This document shows, piece by piece, positions 42,787-50,981 of a stretch of 64,000 nt of DNA. The notes beneath the pieces were generated by a model that ran no database searches, was not told where the DNA came from, and was given only the letters and a program-made list of their open reading frames with translations. Origin of the DNA: Acidobacteriota bacterium (GTDB lineage Bacteria; Acidobacteriota; Thermoanaerobaculia; Multivoradales; JBCCEF01); contig JBCCEF010000014.1 in the NCBI GenBank assembly GCA_039030395.1, positions 62,001 through 126,000 of the forward strand. Reading direction: 5' to 3'. Made by a program: the position numbers and the translations under genes. Position 1 is the stretch's first letter. The number at the start of each line of letters is the position of its first letter.

Positions 42787-42817
42787 GTTGAACAGACGGT
42801 AACGTTGAACCGACGGT
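42787..42817 (+). repeat. Tandem direct repeat, 17-bp period
   Basis: GTTGAACAGACGGT (42787-42800) is repeated as GTTGAACCGACGGT (42804-42817), with one mismatch in 14. It lies between the stop of the secreted protein and its terminator. It could be a binding site or a simple local duplication. Confidence 0.5.
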
Positions 42818-42868
42818 GATTGGTTAGGACCGCCAGCGGCCCCATCCGGCCGCTCGGCGCGGTAAGAT

Positions 42869-42904
42869 CGCCCGCGCGCCGGAAGGCCGGCCCGCGGGCG
42901 TTTT
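42869..42904 (+). terminator. Strong intrinsic terminator
   Basis: CGCCCGCG (42869-42876) pairs with CGCGGGCG (42893-42900). An inner stem GCCGG (42878-42882)/CCGGC (42887-42891) closes on AAGG, and TTTT follows at 42901-42904. It ends the 41895-42785 transcript before the sugar-dehydrogenase gene. Confidence 0.8.
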
Positions 42905-42954
42905 CTTGTCGGCGATCCGCCCGGCGAAACAACTCCAGTTCCTCGGGAAAAACT

Positions 42955-44298
42955 ATGTCGAATACCTCGAGTTCGGCGGCGGATCGCGTCGCCCATCTGC
43001 GTCAGGAGATCACCGACCGGCAGGCCTTGGTCGGGGTGATCGGCCTCGGCTATGTCGGGTTGCCGCTCATCCTCTCCCTCGCCGAGCGCGGCTTTCGCAC
43101 CCTGGGGTTCGATGTCGACCAGTCCAAGGTCACGACCCTGGAGAACGGCGAGACCTACATCCAGCAGTGTCCGGCATCGCGCATCCGGCCGCTGGTCGAG
43201 GGCGGCGCCCTGGCGGCGACGGCGGATTTCGGGCGCCTCGGCGAACCGGACGTGCTGCTGATCTGCGTGCCCACCCCGCTCACCGCCCAGCGCGAGCCGG
43301 ATATGAGCTACATCGTCGCCACCGCCCAGCGCATTGTCGAACGCTTAAGGCCGGGGCAACTGGTGGTGCTCGAATCGACCACCTATCCGGGCACCACCGA
43401 AGAGCTACTGCGTTCGATGCTCGAAGGCGGTGGCCTCGCCTGCGGCGAGGACTTCTTCCTCGGCTATTCACCGGAGCGCGAGGATCCGGGCAACACCACC
43501 CACTCCACCACCACCATCCCCAAGGTGGTCGGCGGCGTGGACGAGCGATCCGCGGACCTCACCCAGGCGCTCTACGACCAGATCGTACCGAGCACGGTGC
43601 GGGTGTCCTCCGCCCGCGCGGCGGAGGCGACCAAGCTGACGGAGAACATCTTCCGGGCGGTCAACATCGCCCTGGTCAACGAACTGAAGATCGTCTACGA
43701 CCGCATGGGCATCGACATCTGGGAGGTGCTCGACGCCGCTTCGACCAAGCCCTTCGGCTTCATGCGCTTCAACCCGGGACCCGGCTGGGGCGGCCACTGC
43801 ATCCCGCTCGACCCGTTCTACCTGTCCTGGAAAGCGCGGGAATCCGGCGCGCCGCCGCGCTTCATCGAGCTGGCCGGCGAGGTCAACGTCACCATGACCG
43901 GCTACGTCATCGAGAAGCTCCAGCGAGCCCTGAACGGCCGCAGCCGGGCGGTGCGCGGCAGCAAGATCCTGGTCCTGGGCATCGCCTACAAGAAGAACGT
44001 CGCCGACCCGCGCGAGAGCCCGGCCTTCGAGCTGATCGACCGGCTGCTCGATCTCGGTGCCGAGGTGTCCTACCACGACCCGCTGATCGCCGAGGCGCCG
44101 GCGATGCGCACCTGGTCGGAATTGCCCCCGATGCACTCTGTGCCGCTCACCGCCGAGAACCTGGCGGCCCAGGACGCGGTGCTGGTGGTGACGGACCACG
44201 ACGCCATCGACTGGCAACGGGTGCACCGCCACGCGCCGCTGATCGTCGACACCCGCGGCATCTACCGGACGCCGGACGACAAGGTCGTCAAGGCCTGA
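42955..44298 (+). CDS. UDP-N-acetylhexosamine 6-dehydrogenase (WbpA/WecC-type)
   Basis: A 447-residue enzyme that oxidises C6 of a UDP-HexNAc to the uronic acid. NAD motif GVIGLGYVGLPL (about residue 23), TTYPGTTEELL, SPEREDPGN, and FNPGPGWGGHCIPLDPFYLSWKA with the catalytic Cys, the form typical of UDP-GlcNAc/UDP-ManNAc dehydrogenases rather than UDP-glucose dehydrogenase. KILVLGIAYKKNVADPRESP is the C-terminal UDP domain. ATG at 42955 is chosen because the frame upstream crosses a terminator. It can act on products of the wecB-like epimerase at 13534. It is the first gene of the operon continuing to 58242. Confidence 0.92.
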   Translation: MSNTSSSAADRVAHLRQEITDRQALVGVIGLGYVGLPLILSLAERGFRTLGFDVDQSKVTTLENGETYIQQCPASRIRPLVEGGALAATADFGRLGEPDVLLICVPTPLTAQREPDMSYIVATAQRIVERLRPGQLVVLESTTYPGTTEELLRSMLEGGGLACGEDFFLGYSPEREDPGNTTHSTTTIPKVVGGVDERSADLTQALYDQIVPSTVRVSSARAAEATKLTENIFRAVNIALVNELKIVYDRMGIDIWEVLDAASTKPFGFMRFNPGPGWGGHCIPLDPFYLSWKARESGAPPRFIELAGEVNVTMTGYVIEKLQRALNGRSRAVRGSKILVLGIAYKKNVADPRESPAFELIDRLLDLGAEVSYHDPLIAEAPAMRTWSELPPMHSVPLTAENLAAQDAVLVVTDHDAIDWQRVHRHAPLIVDTRGIYRTPDDKVVKA

Positions 44299-44302
44299 CC
44301 CG

Positions 44303-45226
44303 ATGCCCACCGTCGCCATCTCCACCTCGTCCTTCGGCCAAATTTCCGCGGAGCCCCTGGCGGCCCTGAAGGCGGCGGGCTTTGCTGTGAAGGGCAATCC
44401 CCACGGCCGCAAGCTGACGCCGGACGAGTCGCGCACCTTCCTCGCCGACGCCGACGCGCTGATCGCCGGCACCGAATGGCTCGACGACGGCGTGCTCGAA
44501 GCCGCCCCCAAGCTGCGGGTCATCTCGCGCGTCGGCACCGGCCTCGACAACGTCGACCTGGACGCCGCCCGCCGCCGTGGCATTGCCGTTCACAATACTC
44601 CCGACGCCCACGTGCCGGCGGTGGCGGAACTCACCCTCGCCGGCCTGCTCGACGTCCTGCGGCGCCTCTCCTGGGCGGATCGCCAGGTGCGCGACGGCCG
44701 CTGGGACAAACCGATGGGACGGCTGCTCGCCGGCAAGACCGTCGGCATCGTGGGCATGGGCCGCGTCGGCCGAGCCTTGCGCGAACTGCTGCGGCCCTTC
44801 GGCGCTTCGGTGCTGGCCTACGACCTCCGTCCGGATCCGTCCCTTACCGACGTCTCCTGGCTGGATCTCGATTCCCTCCTGGCGCGGTCAGACGTGGTCA
44901 GCCTGCACGTTTCCTCGAACGACGGCGGACCGCTGCTCGGCGGCGATCGCATCGCGCGAATGAAGGAAGGAGCGGTGCTGGTGAACGTCGCTCGCGGTGG
45001 AGTGGTGGACGAGGCAGCCCTGGCCGATGCGCTGCGCGCCGGCCGCCTGGGGGGTGCCTATCTGGACGTGTTCGAAAACGAGCCCTACGAAGGTCCCCTG
45101 GTGGAATTCGATTCCGTCGTCCTCACCCCCCACATCGGCTCCTATGCGGCCGAGAGCCGGGTGCGGATGGAAGCGCAAGCCACGGCAACGGTGATCCGCC
45201 ATTTCGCCCGGGAGGATGGCGCATGA
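44303..45226 (+). CDS. D-2-hydroxyacid dehydrogenase (phosphoglycerate-dehydrogenase-like)
   Basis: A 307-residue NAD-dependent dehydrogenase. Motifs: SRVGTGLDNVDLDAA, GKTVGIVGMGRVGRAL (nucleotide binding, about residue 145), VNVARGGVVDEAAL with catalytic Arg, FENEP with Glu, and TPHIGSYAAESR with catalytic His. It lacks the regulatory ACT domain of housekeeping SerA. It sits 4 bp after the UDP-sugar dehydrogenase and overlaps the following epimerase (ATGA), so it most likely acts in making an unusual sugar acid for the glycan instead of in serine synthesis. Confidence 0.85.
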   Translation: MPTVAISTSSFGQISAEPLAALKAAGFAVKGNPHGRKLTPDESRTFLADADALIAGTEWLDDGVLEAAPKLRVISRVGTGLDNVDLDAARRRGIAVHNTPDAHVPAVAELTLAGLLDVLRRLSWADRQVRDGRWDKPMGRLLAGKTVGIVGMGRVGRALRELLRPFGASVLAYDLRPDPSLTDVSWLDLDSLLARSDVVSLHVSSNDGGPLLGGDRIARMKEGAVLVNVARGGVVDEAALADALRAGRLGGAYLDVFENEPYEGPLVEFDSVVLTPHIGSYAAESRVRMEAQATATVIRHFAREDGA

Positions 45227-46131
45227 ACGAACGCTTCGAGAACGTCGTCGTCACCGGCGGCTCCGGTTTCCTCGGTAGCCACATCGCCGACACCCTGAGC
45301 GAGCGCGGCTGCAGGGTCAAGATCTTCGACCGGCACGAGTCGCCCTACCTGCGCGAGGACCAGAGGATGGTGGTCGGCGATCTGCTCGACCTCGAGGCCA
45401 TGGTGCCGGCCTTCGCCGGTGCCGACGCGGTCTTCCATTTGGCGGCCATGGCGGACCTGAACGACGCCCGGTCGCGTCCCCTCGATGCGGCGCGCCTCAA
45501 CGTCTTGGGCACCCTGCACGCCCTGGAGGCGGCTCGCGCCGTCGGAGCGCGGCGTTTCGTCTTCGCCAGCACGGTGTACGTCTACAGCCGCGCCGGCGGC
45601 TTCTACCGCTGCTCGAAACAGGCCTGTGAATCGTTCATCGAGGAGTTCGAACGGCAACACGGCCTGCCCTACACCATCCTGCGCTACGGCAGCCTCTACG
45701 GCCCGCGGGCGGATCAGACCAACGGCTTTTATCGGCTGTTGCGGCAGGCGGCTCGCGAAAGCAAGATCCAGCACGCCGGCCGGCCGGACGATCGCCGCGA
45801 GTACATCCATGTCGCAGACGCCGCGCGGCTGTCCGTTGACGCCCTCGACGCCGCCCACGAGAATCAACACCTGGTGCTCACCGGCAACGCCTCGACTCGG
45901 CTAGAGGATCTCTTCACGATGTTTTCGGAGATTCTCGGCCGTCCCCTCGACATCGAGTACCAAGGCGGCGAGGGCGACGGTCACTACCGGGTGACCCCTT
46001 ACGCCTACGGCCCCCGTCCGGGTCGCAAACTGACCTCGAATCTCACCGTCGACATGGGCCAGGGGATCCTGCAGCTCCTCGAGTCCCTCGATCGCGAAAC
46101 AACGGACCACGAAGGAGATGAGACACCGTGA
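45223..46131 (+). CDS. NAD-dependent epimerase/dehydratase (SDR) of the CMP-sugar cassette
   Basis: A 302-residue extended SDR. VVTGGSGFLGSHIADTL gives the Rossmann motif (residues 10-16); VFASTVYVYS and FYRCSKQ provide the Ser and Tyr-x-x-x-Lys catalytic residues; RYGSLYGPRADQTNGF and DDRREYIHVADAARL complete the signature. Both ends overlap neighbours (ATGA upstream, GTGA downstream). It is a little shorter than typical GalE-like enzymes. The reaction is not predictable; a keto-sugar reduction or epimerisation before cytidylylation is plausible. Confidence 0.85.
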   Translation: MNERFENVVVTGGSGFLGSHIADTLSERGCRVKIFDRHESPYLREDQRMVVGDLLDLEAMVPAFAGADAVFHLAAMADLNDARSRPLDAARLNVLGTLHALEAARAVGARRFVFASTVYVYSRAGGFYRCSKQACESFIEEFERQHGLPYTILRYGSLYGPRADQTNGFYRLLRQAARESKIQHAGRPDDRREYIHVADAARLSVDALDAAHENQHLVLTGNASTRLEDLFTMFSEILGRPLDIEYQGGEGDGHYRVTPYAYGPRPGRKLTSNLTVDMGQGILQLLESLDRETTDHEGDETP

Positions 46132-46844
46132 ACGCCGCCATCATCACCGCCCGCGCCGGCAGCAAGTCGATCCGCGACAAGAACGTCCATCCGCTGGCCG
46201 GCAGGCCGCTGGTGGCCTTTCCGCTCCAGGCGGCCCTCGACGCCGAGCGCATCGATCGGGTGTTCAACTCGACGGACGGCGAGAGCATCGCCAAGGCGAC
46301 CGAAGACCTCGGCTGCGAGGTGATCTGGCGCCCGGACGAACTGGGCGGCGATACGGTCAACCACGGCGATGTCATCCAGCACGCCGTCCGCTGGGTGGAT
46401 GAGCGCCACCCGGAGCTCGAAAACGTCGTTCTACTGCTGGGCAACACGGTGATGGTAGACGGGGCGCTGATCGACCGCTGCCTCGAGGAACTCGACGACG
46501 ATCCGTCCCTCGACTCGGTGATGACCGTGTGGGAGGCGGCGGACGACCATCCGCTGCGGGCGATGGAAATCGAGGACGGTCTGTTGAAGCCCTACGGCGG
46601 CGAGCGCGAAGTCTCCACCGAGCGCCAGAGCTATCCCCGCGCCTTCTACTACGACCAGGGGGTGTGGGCCTTCCGCAAGGAGTGCGTCGAGCGCCGCGAT
46701 GGCCCCAACCCGTGGTGGTGGATGGGTGAGCGCTCGAAGCCGATCGTGCGCAACTGGGTGACCGGGCGCGACGTCCACACCCACCTCGATCTGTCCGTCG
46801 CCGAGTGGTGGCTTACTCACCTGCCGGGTATCCGCGAACTGTGA
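46128..46844 (+). CDS. Acylneuraminate cytidylyltransferase-like enzyme (CMP-sugar synthetase)
   Basis: A 238-residue nucleotidyltransferase. The N terminus IITARAGSKSIRDKNVHPL matches the CTP-binding signature of CMP-NeuAc/CMP-Kdo-type synthetases (xARxGSKxIxxKN), and LLLGNTVMVDGALIDRCLEEL occupies the substrate region. The GTG start overlaps the previous stop, with GAAGGAGATG upstream. It probably activates an acidic sugar as a CMP conjugate. No NeuB-type synthase is present in the window, so the sugar it activates is unclear. Confidence 0.87.
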   Translation: MNAAIITARAGSKSIRDKNVHPLAGRPLVAFPLQAALDAERIDRVFNSTDGESIAKATEDLGCEVIWRPDELGGDTVNHGDVIQHAVRWVDERHPELENVVLLLGNTVMVDGALIDRCLEELDDDPSLDSVMTVWEAADDHPLRAMEIEDGLLKPYGGEREVSTERQSYPRAFYYDQGVWAFRKECVERRDGPNPWWWMGERSKPIVRNWVTGRDVHTHLDLSVAEWWLTHLPGIREL

Positions 46845-47512
46845 CCGAGGGGAGCGCCAGGCCGCGGGCGGTGATCTTCGATTTCGACGGGGTGATCCTC
46901 GAATCGACGGAGATCAAGACCCGCGCCTTCGCGGCGCTCTTCGCCGACCGGCCGGAGCACCGGGAAGCGATCCTCCGCCACCATCAGGAAAACGTCGGCT
47001 TCTCCCGCTACCGAAAGTTCGACTGGATCTACCGGAAGCTGTTCCGGGAGCCCCTCGACGAGGCCACCTCCCGGCACCTCGGAGAACGCTACTCGGCGAT
47101 GGTCTTCGAGCAGGTGCTGGCCTGCCCACTGGTTCCCGGAGCCCAGGATCTGCTGGAGGACCTGGTGCCCACCACGCCGCTCTTCGTCGCCTCCGGAACG
47201 CCCGATGAGGAACTGCAGCAGATCGTCGACCGTCGCGGCCTCCGCCGCTTCTTCCGCGAAGTCCACGGCGCGCCCCGCGGCAAGACCGAGATTCTCCTGG
47301 ACGTGCTCGGTCGCCACGGCTGGGCTGCCGCGGAAACGCTGATGGTGGGCGACGGAATGAGCGACCTCGACGCCGCCGAAGCGGCGGGAGTTCCCTTCGT
47401 CGGCCGCGAGATCGGGACGGTCTTCGAGGACCGCGACATCCCCACGGTGTCCGACCTGACCGGCCTGCGGCCCTTCGTGATCGCCGCCGAACCGGAACGG
47501 ACGGCGCGATGA
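46841..47512 (+). CDS. HAD-superfamily phosphatase
   Basis: A 223-residue HAD-type hydrolase. Motif I is VIFDFDGVILES (Asp nucleophile), motif II VASGTP, a Lys in RGKTEILLDVL, and motif IV MVGDGMSDLDAAEAAG. The GTG at 46841 overlaps the cytidylyltransferase stop (GTGA); an ATG at 46805 would create a 40-bp overlap and is less likely. In CMP-sugar pathways a HAD phosphatase often removes phosphate from the sugar acid before activation, which suits this position. Confidence 0.88.
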   Translation: MTEGSARPRAVIFDFDGVILESTEIKTRAFAALFADRPEHREAILRHHQENVGFSRYRKFDWIYRKLFREPLDEATSRHLGERYSAMVFEQVLACPLVPGAQDLLEDLVPTTPLFVASGTPDEELQQIVDRRGLRRFFREVHGAPRGKTEILLDVLGRHGWAAAETLMVGDGMSDLDAAEAAGVPFVGREIGTVFEDRDIPTVSDLTGLRPFVIAAEPERTAR

Positions 47513-47541
47513 GCGACTCCTACCTACTCGATGGCCTCTGA
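47509..47541 (+). other. Possible 10-codon minicistron coupling HAD and glycosyltransferase
   Basis: An ATG overlapping the HAD stop (ATGA) opens a 10-codon frame whose TGA at 47539-47541 lies just past the ATG of the next gene at 47531. The glycosyltransferase ATG has no visible Shine-Dalgarno sequence, so ribosomes finishing this tiny frame might re-initiate there. Purely positional evidence. Confidence 0.25.
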
Positions 47542-48667
47542 AGCGACCTCACGGGAGCGGCCGATCGAGGTCTGGGTGCTGCGTCCCACCATGGGTCACG
47601 GCGGCGCCGACCGGGTGACCCGAACACTCCTCCAGCACCTCGACCGCAAACGCTTTCGGCCCACGCTGGTATTGATGAAGGCCGAAGGACCCTTCCTCGA
47701 CGACTTGCCGGATGACGTGCCGGTCCACAGCCTCGGCGTCCAGCGGCTGGTGAACGCCGTCGGACCTCTCGTCCGCCTGCTGAGACGGCCTCCCGAAATT
47801 CTCTTCTCGACCTCTAGCGGAACCAATCTGGTGGCCGCCCTGGCTCACGCTCTGCGCCGCCGCCCCTGCCGGCTGCTGCTGTCCGAGCGCTCCACCCTGC
47901 GACGCGATGACCGTCCCGGTTGGAAGAACCGCAGTCTGGTCGCCCTCAAACGCCGCCTCTACCGGCGGGCCGATCGCCTGGCGGCGGTCTCCGGCGGGGT
48001 AGCGGAGGATCTCGTCCACCTCCTCGGAGTCGAGGGAGGGCGCGTCGACGTGGTCTACAACCCGGTGATCACGCCGGAGATCGCGGCGCAAGCCGCCGTA
48101 CCCCTCGACGGCCCCGAAGCCGAAGATCGTCGGCCCTTGATCCTGAGTGCCGGCCGCCTGGTGCCGACGAAGGATCAACTCACCCTGATCCGCGCCTTCG
48201 CGCGCCTATCCGAGGGCACCGATGCGCGGCTGGTGATCCTCGGCGAGGGCCCGGAGCGCGGTGACCTCGAGCGGGAGATCGATCGCCTCGATCTCAGCGG
48301 CCGGGTGGCCCTGCCGGGCTTCGATTCGAACCCCTTTCGTTGGATGGCCCGGGCGCAGGTCTTCGTCCTCAGCTCGCGCTTCGAAGGGTTGCCGGGAGTA
48401 CTGATCCAGGCGATGGCCTGCGGTGCCGCGGCGGTCTCCACCGACTGCCCCACCGGTCCTTCGGAGGTGATCACCGACGGTGAAAGTGGCTTCCTGGTAA
48501 CGGTGGGCGACGTCGACGCCCTGGCGGACCGCATGGGCCGACTGTTGGCCGATCCGGACCTCCGCAGCCGTCTGGCCGCTCAGGGGCGCGAGGACGTGCG
48601 ACAATTCAGTCTGGAATCGGCGCTCCGGCGCTACTCCCAAACCATCGAGAAAGCGGCGGGCCGATGA
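47531..48667 (+). CDS. Glycosyltransferase, GT4-like
   Basis: A 378-residue GT-B glycosyltransferase. The acceptor domain begins VWVLRPTMGHGGADRVTRTLL, a typical Gly-rich loop near residue 20. The donor domain shows LILSAGRLVPTKDQLTLI, LVILGEGPERGDLE, VFVLSSRFEGLPGVLIQAMACG (with the donor-site Glu) and SEVITDGESGFLV. This arrangement resembles N-acetylgalactosamine or GlcNAc transferases of O-antigen and Pgl loci. The start at 47531 is uncertain; a GTG shortly downstream, within IEVWVL, is possible. Confidence 0.87.
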   Translation: MASEATSRERPIEVWVLRPTMGHGGADRVTRTLLQHLDRKRFRPTLVLMKAEGPFLDDLPDDVPVHSLGVQRLVNAVGPLVRLLRRPPEILFSTSSGTNLVAALAHALRRRPCRLLLSERSTLRRDDRPGWKNRSLVALKRRLYRRADRLAAVSGGVAEDLVHLLGVEGGRVDVVYNPVITPEIAAQAAVPLDGPEAEDRRPLILSAGRLVPTKDQLTLIRAFARLSEGTDARLVILGEGPERGDLEREIDRLDLSGRVALPGFDSNPFRWMARAQVFVLSSRFEGLPGVLIQAMACGAAAVSTDCPTGPSEVITDGESGFLVTVGDVDALADRMGRLLADPDLRSRLAAQGREDVRQFSLESALRRYSQTIEKAAGR

Positions 48668-48703
48668 GTGCCGCCAGGGACCACCGAATCGCCATGACCC
48701 ACC

Positions 48704-49771
48704 ATGTCTGAGTTCGATGTCGGCCTGATCGGCGCCGGCCACATTTCCGAGACCCATCTCAAAGCGTGGCAACGGGCCCGCGGTTGCCGGGTGACCGGCA
48801 TTTTCGATCTCGACCGGGAGTCCGCCCAGCGGCGTGCCGAGCGCTTCGGCATCGATCGGGTCTACGACGACCTCGACGCGATGCTCGACGCCGTGCAGGT
48901 GGTCGACATCTGCACCCCGCCGGCGACCCACGCGGGTCTGCTCCGCCAGGCCGCCGAGCGCCGGTTGCACATCCTGGTGGAGAAACCGGTGGTGATCTGG
49001 GCCGCCGAATGGGATGAGCTGAAACCCCTGTTCGAGGCTTCGCCGGGCAAGCTCGGAGTGCTCCACAACCTACAGTTCGCCCGAAGCGTGCAGCTCGCCA
49101 AGAAGTGGGTGGCGAAAGGGCGCATCGGACGCGTCCTGCGCCTCACCCGGCGCTTTCTCACCAGCCCCCAGGGCGACCGGATGCTGGTGGGGGACCGGCA
49201 CTGGTCCCACCGGCTGCCCGGCGGCCGCTGGTTCGAAACGCTGCCCCACGAGCTGTACCTGATCCACAGTTTCATCGGCGCCCTGGATCTCACCCACGTC
49301 GAAGCCCTCTCCTCGAACGGAGCGCCGGCGGGGGCACCGGCGGATGAAGTCCAGCTCACCTTCGCCGGCGACGGCGCCATGGCGACGGTCCACTACTCGG
49401 CCAACTGCCGCATCAACCACCGTTCCCTTTCGCTGCACGGCGAGGAGGGCATCATCTACCTCGACATTCTGGGCGACTCGGCTTCGATCCACGCCCACGG
49501 CGATGCTTCCTGGCGGCGGGCCGCCGGCAATTCTCTGCTCGACGCCGGCTCGGACCTCCTCCAGTCAGTGCCGGACCGCATGGCCTACTTCACGGAGCGC
49601 CTGCGCGGCGCTTCCCCGCACTTCAAATTGATCCAGCATTACGCCGGCTGGCTGCACGGCGAGAAGGACTCCCCCACCCCTCTCGACGAGATCGAGTACG
49701 TGGTGCGCAACAGTGAGCGGGTGGGCCGGGCCATCGACCAGCGGTTGGAGGCGCTCGGTGGGGCGCGTTGA
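48704..49771 (+). CDS. Gfo/Idh/MocA-family oxidoreductase
   Basis: A 355-residue NAD(P)-dependent sugar oxidoreductase. The Rossmann motif VGLIGAGHIS starts at residue 6; VDICTPPATHAGLL and ILVEKPVVI carry the conserved EKP segment; the C-terminal substrate domain follows (WFETLPHELYLIHSF). In glycan loci such enzymes oxidise or reduce nucleotide-sugar positions, for example the 3-position in WbpB-type pathways. Here the nearby UDP-HexNAc dehydrogenase would make a fitting partner. It lies 36 bp after the preceding glycosyltransferase and overlaps the next gene by 14 bp. Confidence 0.87.
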   Translation: MSEFDVGLIGAGHISETHLKAWQRARGCRVTGIFDLDRESAQRRAERFGIDRVYDDLDAMLDAVQVVDICTPPATHAGLLRQAAERRLHILVEKPVVIWAAEWDELKPLFEASPGKLGVLHNLQFARSVQLAKKWVAKGRIGRVLRLTRRFLTSPQGDRMLVGDRHWSHRLPGGRWFETLPHELYLIHSFIGALDLTHVEALSSNGAPAGAPADEVQLTFAGDGAMATVHYSANCRINHRSLSLHGEEGIIYLDILGDSASIHAHGDASWRRAAGNSLLDAGSDLLQSVPDRMAYFTERLRGASPHFKLIQHYAGWLHGEKDSPTPLDEIEYVVRNSERVGRAIDQRLEALGGAR

Positions 49772-50981
49772 TTTCCTGATCTCGAACCCCGGTCACCACC
49801 TGGCGATGAGCCGGCCGGTGATCGAGCGGTTGACCCGACAGGGGCACCGCTGCCGGGTCCTGTCGCTGTGCGAATTTCGAGGACTGCGCTCGCCGCAAGG
49901 CCTCCAAGATGTCACCCTGCGCCGGCTGATCCCCTTTCGCTTCCGCTCCCCGTCTCTCGCCCTACCGGGGGCGCGACGAGCCCGGTCCGCCGGCGAAGGT
50001 GGGCTGTCCTCTCCAGCCGGGCGGAGTTCCGGCCGGCTGCGGCAAGCGGCCTGGCGGCTACTCCTCGCCGGCCCGCTGCGCGCCGCCCTGCGAGAGCGCC
50101 CAGACCTGGTGGTACTGCCCAACGACGCCGCCTACCCCTACGACCTCATCGCCGCCCTGCTCCGGCGCCGGGGCCTGCCCTTCTTGCTGCTGCAGGAGGG
50201 GATCCGCTTCCCGCTGCCGGGCACCCGCGACGTCGATGCTTACGGCCGCGGCGGAGCGAACGCCATCGCCGCCTGGGGTCCATCGAGCGGCGAGTACTTC
50301 GCCGAGCGGGGCGCGCCGCCGGAGAGCATCCACCTCACCGGCAGTCCACGCTTTGACAACCTGGCGAACCGTCCGGCGGCGGCAGAGCGCGGCGGCGGTC
50401 CGCTGGTGTTGCTGTCCAATCCGATCGACGACCAGGGGTTCTGCGACCACGACGAAAAGCTCGACCTGCTCGAAGGCTTCGCCCGAGCCGCGGAGCCGGT
50501 GTTGGCGGAAGGGGACCTGTCCCTGATCGTCCGCCTGCACCCGCGCGAAGACGCCGCCGCGGTGCGCCGCCGGCTGAGCCGACTGCGGTCGGTCGAGGTC
50601 CATTCGGAAGAACCGCTCCACGATCTTCTGGGCCGCGCCCGGGCGGCGGTGGTGCTCGCCTCCACAGTCGGACTGGAAGCGCTGCTCCTCGGCTGCCCTC
50701 TCGGCGTGCTGGAGATTCCCGGCCGCGGCTTCGTCTTCGACTATGTTTCGAGCGGTGCCGCCCGAGGGTTGACCTGGAGTTCGTCGACGGCGAGCGCCCC
50801 GCTGACCGAGCAGATCGAACGGCTGATCGCTCCCGGCGATCCGGACGAGGCCAAGGTGCGCGCCTACCTGGACCGCGCGCTGTCCCACCGCGGCACGGCC
50901 GCCGAGCAGGTGGTTCGGTGCATCGCCGGACTGCTGTCGGCGACCGGCGCCGAGGACCGAAAGGTAGCCCAGAGTGGCTGA
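49758..50981 (+). CDS. Putative GT-B-fold glycosyl-/glycerophosphotransferase-like protein
   Basis: A 407-residue protein starting at a GTG with GGAGG 6-7 bp upstream. The N-terminal FLISNPGHHLAMSRPVIERL, DLVVLPNDAAYPYDLIAALL and LLLQEGIRFPLPG, together with C-terminal LIVRLHPRED and VVLASTVGLEALLLGCPL, resemble the GT-B fold shared by CDP-glycerol glycerophosphotransferases, UDP-GlcNAc 2-epimerases and some capsule transferases. I do not recognise a precise family. It overlaps the Gfo/Idh gene upstream and the O-antigen-ligase-like gene downstream, so it is clearly part of the biosynthetic operon. Confidence 0.6.
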   Translation: MGRVDFLISNPGHHLAMSRPVIERLTRQGHRCRVLSLCEFRGLRSPQGLQDVTLRRLIPFRFRSPSLALPGARRARSAGEGGLSSPAGRSSGRLRQAAWRLLLAGPLRAALRERPDLVVLPNDAAYPYDLIAALLRRRGLPFLLLQEGIRFPLPGTRDVDAYGRGGANAIAAWGPSSGEYFAERGAPPESIHLTGSPRFDNLANRPAAAERGGGPLVLLSNPIDDQGFCDHDEKLDLLEGFARAAEPVLAEGDLSLIVRLHPREDAAAVRRRLSRLRSVEVHSEEPLHDLLGRARAAVVLASTVGLEALLLGCPLGVLEIPGRGFVFDYVSSGAARGLTWSSSTASAPLTEQIERLIAPGDPDEAKVRAYLDRALSHRGTAAEQVVRCIAGLLSATGAEDRKVAQSG

